From Mariniphaga sediminis (GTDB taxonomy: Bacteria > Bacteroidota > Bacteroidia > Bacteroidales > Prolixibacteraceae): 64,000 bases of DNA. Positions 37,162-44,056 of the stretch are shown here, in pieces (within the stretch, counting starts at the first letter, position 1; each line of letters opens with the position of its first letter). Where the stretch lies: the NCBI RefSeq assembly GCF_003573545.1, contig NZ_QWET01000022.1:1-64000 (forward strand), given 5' to 3'. The translations under genes and the position numbers were made by a program. The notes under the pieces are model-generated. The model had not been told where the DNA came from, ran no database searches, and saw only the letters and a program-made list of their open reading frames with translations.

Positions 37162-38332
37162 CAAGGAAACCGGAAGAGAAGGTAGTCCCTGTGCTAACGG
37201 GCCCTCCATCCCGGAGCAAATTTGTAGGGTATCCGTCCGCATAAATAATTTTGTTTTTGAAAAGCAGGACATGGCTACAGGCCCTCACCGGCGGGGAACC
37301 AGAGAAGAATGGGTCACGTTGAAAATCCGGTGGAGTAAAAAAGTAATCACGCTTAACCTTCAATATTCATTTAACTTTTTTTCTACCTTAAAATTCTCCC
37401 AAAACTAACTTTGAAGGTGTGATCAGATCTCACGAAACAATGTGAGTTCAATGTAAGAAACTTTACCTGCAAAACCCTATTCATAACAACAGACTGGTTA
37501 TCCACTTGTTTGGGGCTTTGCCCCAATCCCCACTTCATTTTTCTCCTTAGGATGAGAAAAACGAAGAAAAAAGAATCATGTCAAAATTAACCTTTGCGTT
37601 TTTTCAATATAGCGAACTGGCTCGACTGACGGAATTTTGACACAGCCCGCATCAGGTATAGCTCACTTATAAATCAAAGTCAGGAATTGATAGAATAGGC
37701 CGGTTCACATATAAACATTTATGGCTAACACATCGGAGTGATGGCCTCGGTCGGTGAGCCGGAAAACAAGTGAAGACGGCGTTAAAAAATTACTGTTGTT
37801 TGAGGAGGTACGACGAGTTTCAGTAATTTTAGCCGGCAACACGTAGTTTTTCCGAGTGAAGCGAACGCAGCCTTGACTTTTCTGTTTACTATTTGCGTCA
37901 AGGCAAAGAGTAAAATCGGCCTGATAAGGCATAAAAATATGGATGGAAAATGTATCTGAAAACAGATTACTCCACCGGATTTTTCGGGTGAGCCAGAAGA
38001 ATCTCATGGCATCCGGTATTTTCTTTCGTATCAAAAAAATAAAAACTTATTCCTGTAAAGCTTTGAAAATTAATCAGGTTTTTCTATTTTAGGTTCCGTT
38101 AAGCAACGTAAAATTTTCTCAAAACACAACCGATTATCAAAATGTATTAAAACCAAAAACAATGAAGGCCCTCAGCTTATATAATCCTGTCGCAAATACT
38201 GAAACCGGAGAAAGCGGAATATCCGCAGCAGTTGAAAAAGTATAAAAGAAAACAGGCCGCCTGCGCCGTGGAAAGCTTACAGGCAGCCATTGATTTAATA
38301 ATTATATGTATAACCATTAAAACTTTCCAAAG
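37162..38332. other. Gene-poor region with repeat copy and inverted repeat
   Basis: About 1.2 kb with no convincing gene. It contains a small hairpin at about 37507-37521 (TGGGGCTTTGCCCCA), an inverted repeat TGTCAAAATT / AATTTTGACA at 37579-37588 and 37633-37642 enclosing a 20-codon ORF, and the second copy of the window-edge repeat at 37859-37994. A TAACTTTG element near 37407 lacks its -33 partner. Confidence 0.6.
37859..37994. repeat. Dispersed direct repeat, copy 2
   Basis: Matches 1-136 at 134 of 136 positions in the same orientation. The region further left (from about 37700) may belong to the same element, since copy 1 is cut by the window start. The ORF that spans it in reverse (37705-38034) has no recognisable domain and is not accepted as a gene. 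Confidence 0.85.
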
Positions 38333-38692
38333 ATGGGAAAAATGACAGAATCTAAAAAACGCGATTTTGTATCGCAACTGGTTGTGATTATGGAACAAAA
38401 TGAGCAGTTGCTCACCGACAAGGGATTTAACCCTCAGGAAAAGATTGCAGCCCTGAAGCAGGAAATGACTGACGCTGATGCGGCCGAAGCGCGGCAACGC
38501 GAAGCGGCGGCGGCAGCCAAAGATGCTACCCGGACTGCGCAGCAAACGCTGGATGTGGCCTACACCAATGCATCGGCCACAGTCGACCTGATTACCGGGT
38601 TGCTGGGCAAAAAAGACAATCTTGTGCTCGAAATCAAAAAACTACGGAACACCGAACGAAGACCACGATCTCCGCGGGAAGCTTCTGAGTAA
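38333..38692 (+). CDS. Conserved hypothetical Ala-rich helical protein
   Basis: A 119-residue soluble helical protein (start at MGKM, or four codons later at MTESKK). The middle is Ala-rich and likely coiled coil (DADAAEARQREAAAAAKDATRTAQQTLDVAYTNASA), ending with a basic tail. It is not a known enzyme. It is followed by a strong terminator, which supports expression, and sits in a repeat-rich accessory zone. Confidence 0.75.
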   Translation: MGKMTESKKRDFVSQLVVIMEQNEQLLTDKGFNPQEKIAALKQEMTDADAAEARQREAAAAAKDATRTAQQTLDVAYTNASATVDLITGLLGKKDNLVLEIKKLRNTERRPRSPREASE

Positions 38693-38698
38693 GCGTAC

Positions 38699-38735
38699 AA
38701 AAAACCGGATACTGAAAATCAGTATCCGGTTTTTT
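38699..38735 (+). terminator. Strong terminator after the Ala-rich gene
   Basis: A 16-bp perfect stem: AAAAAACCGGATACTG with CAGTATCCGGTTTTTT and a five-base loop. The T run makes it a classical intrinsic terminator, and it could work in both directions. Confidence 0.92.
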
Positions 38736-39199
38736 GTTGGTTATACTTTCTCCCGGTCAACCTGTTACCCTACGCAAATACAGGGGGACCTGGCTATTTC
38801 CCCGGGGGGATATGGGCCGGAACACAGGGGATTTCCTTTCGTCCCTTGTGCCTTGCCCCGGGTCACAAAGGGAAAAGCCTTTTCCCCTTGTGACTTTCTT
38901 TGGGTACTTTGGGGATTTTCCTGTGTGTCGAAGGGAAATTCCTGCGTACACGGGGGATGGCTTTAAGTACCTAAGGGAAATGAATAAGTACTCGGAGGAT
39001 AATGCTGCTCCCCAATATATAAAATTGGCAAAAGGCTTGTGAATAAAGGGATACAGGAGGTTTTGGGGGACGTGATGCTTTTCAATCACTATGCTGGCAC
39101 AAATTTGTACCTTGCCATTTCAGGCAAATAATTTTGTTTTTGCAGAGTAAGAAAAGAGTGGTAGGATCATGTAGGTAAGGATATGCGGAGAAATAAGAT
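38736..39199. other. Gene-free region with a near-perfect hairpin
   Basis: No coding sequence is supported here. The stretch is rich in CCC/GGG runs and contains a 33-bp near-palindrome at 38862-38894. Open frames on both strands are short and without domain features. Confidence 0.6.
38862..38894. repeat. Near-perfect 16-bp inverted repeat
   Basis: GTCACAAAGGGAAAAG (38862-38877) pairs with CTTTTCCCCTTGTGAC (38879-38894) with one mismatch and a one-base centre. As DNA it is a cruciform candidate; as RNA the loop would need to open two or three pairs. No T run follows, so it is not a simple terminator. Confidence 0.8.
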
Positions 39200-41176
39200 T
39201 CATAAAGCCTCAAAACCAATGGCCTTTAGGTAATTAAAAGTGTCGTTATAAAATTCGGGTAATCTAGTTGGATCTTTCTTGTCACCTGTAGGTATAACAA
39301 TAACCATACCTTGCCTGGCCCTTGTAAGTAATACCCGATAGGCATTTTTTAGATATAATTTTCTTTCTGTCTTATTAATGTTTTGCCATTTCTTCCCTTT
39401 AAAAGATTTATAAACCCAACCTTCAGGGCTAAAACGAAAATCGCCATCCCATGCAACACAAGCCCAGTCAAGTTCTAAGCCTTGAATATGAAATTCTGTT
39501 GCAACATCTTCTAAATAATACGAAGAACGTATATCGTCCTTTCCATCTAAAAACCAATGAATAGGATCAATAGGTGATTTTACATCAATAGCATAAGGTT
39601 TTAATCTTTGAGCCTGAGATGAAACCACAATTCCATATCTTTCAGTGCCACGTGCTTTGTTTTTCAACCATTCCTTTGCTTTGGAAAAATCTCTTGTAAC
39701 AACAATTGGATATTTTGATTTTAACTCAAGTAAGGTAGATTTCGCATCATCAATATTTAAATCCAGAATTTGTTTAACCAATAATGAAACATTTTCAGCA
39801 CGAAAAGAACGCATTGAAACAGCTAAATGTAAATATTCAGAGTGTATTACATGATTTCTGTAACGAATTTTGTGAAGTATTTCTTCTGCATTATATTCAC
39901 TATCCGTTAAGCGGTTCGATATATAAATTTTCCAATCTGGAAATTTACGTTCAAGTCCCAAGAGCCATTCGCTAATACCAGCTTCTCCTGTGTTTATTTC
40001 TTGTCCTCCGCCAACCAAACAAACAACAACTGCCCAGTCAGGATGACGATCAAGGCAAGAAACTAAAAATTCAGGCTCCGACATATTAAAGTCATGAATA
40101 CCTTTTTTTTGTCTCATGAAATTTGTTGTTTGCTCAAATGTCCAAGCACGTTGCGCTTCATCAAATAATACAACATGTTCAATAGGAGCTCCTTTATCTC
40201 GTATCCCCTCGTCTCTAAAGTGATGAACATTTTGTATAAAAGCTTGAACCTGACTCTTTGCTTCCTTTTTTGTAAGCTTTTCACCCCTTTCTTTAGCTCG
40301 CTTCACTTTATCGCGTGCTAAAGCTTCCTGTAATATTTTCACTAAAGGGCCATTACCAGAGAGGAATACACTATACAATTCACTTTCCTTATCGAAATGT
40401 TTCGTTGCTATATTCAATCCTACTAATGTTTTTCCTGCACCAGGAACGCCTGTAACAAAACAAATTGCTTTTTCTGATTTGTCCCTAGATTTTTTAATGA
40501 TTGTTGAAAGTTCATCAGAAGTTTGACTCAGATTAATTGCACTTGCATCGCTTCTTGAAATATCTGCAACGGAATGTTGATTGTAAAGAGCCATAGCAGC
40601 TTCAATAATGGTAGGTGTTGGCTGATAGCGACCTTTTTCCCACTCACTCGTATTGATTTGTGAATGCCCATCTAGAAATCTTAGAGCAGTTGAAAGAATT
40701 GAAGGCAACGTTTGAGAATTGCTTCTAATTGGATTAAATAGATTATCATCATTTTGAAAAATAGATAATAAAATATCAGAAGATTTTGCATCCGTCGCAA
40801 TAAGAATTGGAATTATAATTTTATCGTGGCTGGTTTCGTGGAAGTTTTTTAAGTCTAGAGCATAATCCCAAACTTGGTCAATGGCATGCGAATGGTATTC
40901 CTTCTCTCCGACCTTAAATTCAATAATGAAAATAATTGATTCAATAATTAGTAGGACATCAATCCTTTTTCCTATTCGTGGAATAGCATATTCAAAATAA
41001 ATGGAACCATTTAATTCAGATAGAATTTGTTGCAAAAAAATAATTTGATATTTCCAAGCATTTTTTTGAGTTTGCTCGGTAGAATATTCATTGTTGTCTA
41101 CAAGAGTACCAAGTATTTCTGAATAAGATGATTCATTAAAACTTTTGATTGTGTTATTGTAAAAAGCTCTTTTCAT
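39200..41176 (-). CDS. Nuclease-helicase fusion (PD-(D/E)XK plus DUF2075 SF1 helicase)
   Basis: A 658-residue cytoplasmic protein. The N-terminal part has a restriction-endonuclease-like core (RIDVLLI, then IIEFKVG: D73, E87, K89). Next comes an SF1-type helicase or NTPase: Walker A GVPGAGKT (about 243-250), Walker B LFDEAQ (about 338-342), and a C-terminal [11 protein letters not shown] motif. The DUF2075 family is often seen in defence regions. Base use is clearly more AT-rich than the neighbours, which suggests transfer. It is preceded by a small ORF and a vsr remnant, so a phage-defence or restriction role is likely but not proved. Confidence 0.85.
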   Translation of the reverse strand: MKRAFYNNTIKSFNESSYSEILGTLVDNNEYSTEQTQKNAWKYQIIFLQQILSELNGSIYFEYAIPRIGKRIDVLLIIESIIFIIEFKVGEKEYHSHAIDQVWDYALDLKNFHETSHDKIIIPILIATDAKSSDILLSIFQNDDNLFNPIRSNSQTLPSILSTALRFLDGHSQINTSEWEKGRYQPTPTIIEAAMALYNQHSVADISRSDASAINLSQTSDELSTIIKKSRDKSEKAICFVTGVPGAGKTLVGLNIATKHFDKESELYSVFLSGNGPLVKILQEALARDKVKRAKERGEKLTKKEAKSQVQAFIQNVHHFRDEGIRDKGAPIEHVVLFDEAQRAWTFEQTTNFMRQKKGIHDFNMSEPEFLVSCLDRHPDWAVVVCLVGGGQEINTGEAGISEWLLGLERKFPDWKIYISNRLTDSEYNAEEILHKIRYRNHVIHSEYLHLAVSMRSFRAENVSLLVKQILDLNIDDAKSTLLELKSKYPIVVTRDFSKAKEWLKNKARGTERYGIVVSSQAQRLKPYAIDVKSPIDPIHWFLDGKDDIRSSYYLEDVATEFHIQGLELDWACVAWDGDFRFSPEGWVYKSFKGKKWQNINKTERKLYLKNAYRVLLTRARQGMVIVIPTGDKKDPTRLPEFYNDTFNYLKAIGFEAL

Positions 41177-41239
41177 TTATTTATTGTTCAAAAGTCAACC
41201 ATAAAGCTAACAGAAAATGAACATAAAATAATGACAGTT

Positions 41240-41494
41240 TCATTTTTTTTCTTTTAGTCCAATAAATTCGCACCAGTCATGATCCAGTTCAGGATTGTAA
41301 TTTGGAAACTGAGGTTTTGGTAACCCAAAATCTAGGGGATTGAACCACAACTGATCAATTAATTGAAGTTTGAACCATTTTTTAAACGTTTTTAAATCCC
41401 AGTTATTTGGGTTTTTAATTATGGATTCCTTATATAACTTATAATTGGCCGCATCACGATAAAGGTATTTAATAATAAATATGTGCTTTTTCAT
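41240..41494 (-). CDS. Small conserved hypothetical protein next to the nuclease-helicase
   Basis: An 84-residue soluble protein: FIIKYLYRDAANYKLY, then a charged middle with several Trp, and a Trp/acidic end (DHDWCEFIGL). I recall similar short proteins as uncharacterised but widespread. It is AT-rich like the helicase gene and lies 63 bp upstream of it on the same strand. They may be one transcription unit. Confidence 0.7.
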   Translation of the reverse strand: MKKHIFIIKYLYRDAANYKLYKESIIKNPNNWDLKTFKKWFKLQLIDQLWFNPLDFGLPKPQFPNYNPELDHDWCEFIGLKEKK

Positions 41495-41884
41495 GAAGCA
41501 AAGAAAAGCAATAGAAGAATGTGTATCAACGGACGATAAGTAACATTCTAAAAAACCTCCGCACCAGCATTTCCGGCTTGGTGTTCCTGCCCTTTATGCG
41601 GCTCATATTAAACGAGCGGGTTGCTTTGTTATGCACGTCGGCCATCGTAATGTAAAGTTACCAGCGTAAAGGTAGGAAAAAGCGGGCAGTGATTAACGGG
41701 CAGTTTACAGTTCCGGTTTTCAGCTAGAAATGAAATTAAAGCAGGACAACAGCCGGTTGCCGGAAACCTGAAGCTGGTAAGTAGTTGTAAGGGAGTAAAA
41801 TAAATGTTTGGTGTCCGTTTCTTTTTGGGTTATACTTCAAAACTTATTTCGTAAATTGTATCAGAAAACCGAAAATCCTGTGCA
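41495..41884. other. Gap holding only a vsr fragment
   Basis: 390 bp. The only recognisable item is the truncated vsr gene at 41526-41645. The remaining 240 bp up to the next gene shows no coding or repeat signal that I can support. Confidence 0.6.
41526..41645 (-). pseudogene. vsr: Truncated DNA mismatch endonuclease Vsr
   Basis: Reading the minus strand from the ATG at 41645 gives MADVHNKATRSFNMSRIKG, the conserved start of Vsr patch-repair endonucleases, followed by NTKPEMLVRRFF and then an unrelated tail and a stop after 39 codons. Vsr is normally about 140-155 residues, so only the N-terminus remains and the catalytic part is lost. Vsr genes travel with cytosine methyltransferases, so this marks a former restriction-modification locus next to the nuclease-helicase. 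Confidence 0.85.
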
Positions 41885-42706
41885 ATGAAAAATCTGGTGC
41901 TGATTGCAACATTTTTTATGTTAGCCACAACCCTCTTCGGACAAACAGAAAAACCCGATTCAATTTTTACAAAAAACGGGAAGGTACTCACGGGAAAAGT
42001 GAAGGAAATAGGAACCTCGGAGGTGAAGTATATTCAACCACAAATGAATACAGATGTGGTTTATGCCATTGATAAAAATGAAGTTGACCGGATTGTTTTT
42101 GCCAACGGGCAGGTACAGAAATTTGACACGGAGTGGGGAACCATCGAGGAAAACTCGGCGGAACTTTTTCAGATTCAAAAAAAAAATGCGCTGAAAATTG
42201 ATTTTTTGTCCATTGCGGCCAACACCCTGACTGTAACGTATGAGCGATGCTTAAAGCCGGGAAGATCGGTTGAGTTTTCGGGCGGAATAATCGGAATTGG
42301 AGTCGCACTGGAGGAGGAAAATGCATCCGGGGTTCTTTTCAGGGGAGGCTACAAATTTGCCAAAAACCCTGATTTTTACCTGAGGGAGATGCGCTATTCC
42401 CACATATTAAAAGGAGCTTACGTAAAGCTTGAATTCGATTTTGCCAGTTATGCGGTAACCGGTCAGCAAGCTTTTTTTGATGAAGAAAAAAGATATAACA
42501 ATACCAAGTGGGCATTGCTCATGGTGCCCGGCAAGCAGTGGGTTTTCGACGACAGTTTTCTGATAGATATCTATTGCGGAATTGGTCTGGGAGACAACAG
42601 TCTCGAAGATTTGGATTTAACTTATCCTTATGGGTTTGCTACCCTGGGCGAAAATTTTCCACTGGCTTTTTCATTTGGGGTCCGAATGGGACTTCTCCTA
42701 AAATAA
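41885..42706 (+). CDS. Exported hypothetical protein with C-terminal barrel-like region
   Basis: A 273-residue protein with a signal peptide (LVLIATFFMLATTLFGQ), a small domain (TKNGKVLTGKVKEIGTSEVKY ... VDRIVFANG) seen in other Bacteroidota exported proteins, and a C-terminal region of alternating strands ending FSFGVRMGLLLK. Probably outer membrane. No function can be assigned. Confidence 0.72.
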   Translation: MKNLVLIATFFMLATTLFGQTEKPDSIFTKNGKVLTGKVKEIGTSEVKYIQPQMNTDVVYAIDKNEVDRIVFANGQVQKFDTEWGTIEENSAELFQIQKKNALKIDFLSIAANTLTVTYERCLKPGRSVEFSGGIIGIGVALEEENASGVLFRGGYKFAKNPDFYLREMRYSHILKGAYVKLEFDFASYAVTGQQAFFDEEKRYNNTKWALLMVPGKQWVFDDSFLIDIYCGIGLGDNSLEDLDLTYPYGFATLGENFPLAFSFGVRMGLLLK

Positions 42707-43096
42707 GTTCCCGGATGCTGACAGTAAGAAACTGTTTAAATTTTATTCCACGGCACTATATTGTTTTGATTTTCAGCTTTTACCCCAATCCCTGAAGGGT
42801 GTGCTGAAAATCAGTTTACTCCCTTTAGGGTCGGGGTTAAAAAAATTGATTTTCAATCTCATAATTTGTGCGATAAAACACATTTTATTTAGTATTATGT
42901 TTTTACGATTTTTAAACAGTTTCTAATATTGTTAACATATTTTATTGGTTGAAACAATAATTAGATGAAATCCCGGGCTCTTTTATGATAATTAACGCTT
43001 TCTTCGTTTGTTTTTAACATCTCTTAAATAGTTGCTTTTCAGAGAGTATCTAATTTAGTATTGATATTTTTATTCAGGTACTAAATTGACTAAGTT
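42707..43096. other. Gap occupied by a MITE-like element
   Basis: 390 bp between the exported protein and the OmpH-like gene. Roughly half is the element at 42728-42923. The remaining 170 bp before the OmpH-like start is AT-rich and should contain its promoter, though no clear TAnnTTTG box was found. Confidence 0.6.
42728..42923. mobile_element. MITE-like element with 13-bp terminal inverted repeats and TAA duplication
   Basis: GAAACTGTTTAAA at 42728-42740 and its exact reverse complement at 42911-42923 bound a 196-bp non-coding segment. Both are directly flanked by TAA (42725-42727 and 42924-42926), a likely 3-bp target duplication of the TNA kind seen with IS5-group elements. Inside are further inverted repeats (GATTTTCAGC / GCTGAAAATC, and CCC-rich segments). 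There is no transposase gene, so it would move only with help from a related element. Confidence 0.75.
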
Positions 43097-43612
43097 ATGA
43101 ACCCAAAATTGAATTTTCTGGTTGTTGTTTTGTTGTTGAGTTTTTGTACGGCCTTTTCGCAGGAAACATTAAAAGTAGGGCATGTAAATATTCCTGAGCT
43201 GGTACAACAAATGCCCGAAACCGATAGTATTCAGGCAGTATTGAATAAAGAAGCGAAAGAGATGGAAGCCATGTATTCCGAAATGTTGGGAGAGCACGAA
43301 AAGAATGTGCAAAAGTTTGAAAATGAAAGTAGTTCGTATTCTGAATTTGTACGAAAAACAAAAGAAGCGGAACTGATGGAATCTGCCGGTAAAATTCAGC
43401 AATTTCATCAAAATGCCACACAACAGTTACAAAAGCGGAATGTGGAACTTTTGCAGCCGGTTTACCAAAAAATAAATGAGGCCATCTCACAGGTGGCGGG
43501 CCGGGATAATTTCACGTACATTTTAGACCTGGGCAACGGGGCTGTTGTATTTCATGCCGAACATAGTCAGGATTTAAATCCTTTGGTTTTGGCTGAAATA
43601 AAAAAACAGTAA
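43097..43612 (+). CDS. OmpH/Skp-family periplasmic chaperone
   Basis: A 171-residue protein with a signal peptide (VVVLLLSFCTAFSQ), then the OmpH layout: VGHVNIPELVQQMPETDS, a long charged coiled coil, and a returning C-terminal strand (NFTYILDLGNGAVVFH). Skp-type proteins hold unfolded outer-membrane proteins. It is not next to bamA or lpxD as the housekeeping copy usually is, so it may be an extra copy. Confidence 0.88.
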   Translation: MNPKLNFLVVVLLLSFCTAFSQETLKVGHVNIPELVQQMPETDSIQAVLNKEAKEMEAMYSEMLGEHEKNVQKFENESSSYSEFVRKTKEAELMESAGKIQQFHQNATQQLQKRNVELLQPVYQKINEAISQVAGRDNFTYILDLGNGAVVFHAEHSQDLNPLVLAEIKKQ

Positions 43613-43622
43613 TGCAACTGTC

Positions 43623-43656
43623 TTACTATTAACCGACTTTAGTCGGTTAATAGTAA
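43623..43656. terminator. 16-bp perfect hairpin after the OmpH-like gene
   Basis: TTACTATTAACCGACT and AGTCGGTTAATAGTAA pair perfectly with a two-base centre. It starts ten bases after the stop codon, so it probably ends or protects the transcript, but no T run follows. Confidence 0.55.
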
Positions 43657-43661
43657 TAAAT

Positions 43662-43835
43662 AATAGAGAACTGATTGTAAGGGGAGATCATAACTATTTG
43701 TATATATATGATATACACGGAAAGGCTTTTCTTCAAAAAAGATCAGTAAAAGAAGGTTTTACCTTTACTTTTCAAAAAGGAGGAGTTTATATCGTTAACT
43801 TTGGTACTGAAGCCTTTAAAATATTTGTAAAATAG
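43662..43835 (+). pseudogene. Orphan type IX secretion C-terminal sorting domain
   Basis: A 57-codon open stretch ending in TAG reads NRELIVRGDHNYLYIYDIHG, then KAFLQKRSVKEG, then GGVYIVNFG and AFKIFVK. This is the layout of type IX secretion (Por) C-terminal domains, which are only found at the end of large secreted proteins. A stop lies directly before it in frame, and no start codon or signal peptide is present, so the rest of the parent gene has been lost. Confidence 0.8.
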
Positions 43836-44056
43836 TTTCTATTTAGGCATTTAAATTTTAAATAACATGTTTACATGGGTTCGCTTAAGAAATTCTAAAA
43901 AAATGTTTGTGCTGGCTGCAGATGAGAAATAGCTTTTTAAAAAGTATTTCCTATCTTCCCAAATTTACGGAATGAGGTAACTTGCATCACCTGTCAAAAC
44001 CGGGGGAGTGCAGGTTTTTTTATTGATTGTCATATTGTAACGAATTTGTATTTACT

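Larger units (their letters stand above)
43613..44056. other. Gap with hairpin and a type IX secretion domain remnant
   Basis: 444 bp holding a strong hairpin at 43623-43656 and a truncated type IX C-terminal domain at 43662-43835. From 43836 to the Tat protein start I see nothing else of note. Confidence 0.6.

Noticed and set aside
37405-37414. TAACTTTG box as a promoter for an unseen transcript
   Set aside because: No -33 TTTG at 19 bp and no gene or structured RNA follows.
37705-38034. 109-residue reverse ORF over the second repeat copy
   Set aside because: No domain, no signal peptide and no upstream signals; it follows the repeat sequence, whose left copy has the frame cut. I treat it as repeat DNA.
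38757-39089. 110-residue ORFs on both strands in the CCC/GGG-rich gap
   Set aside because: Open frames on both strands arise from the skewed base composition; no start signals or domains.
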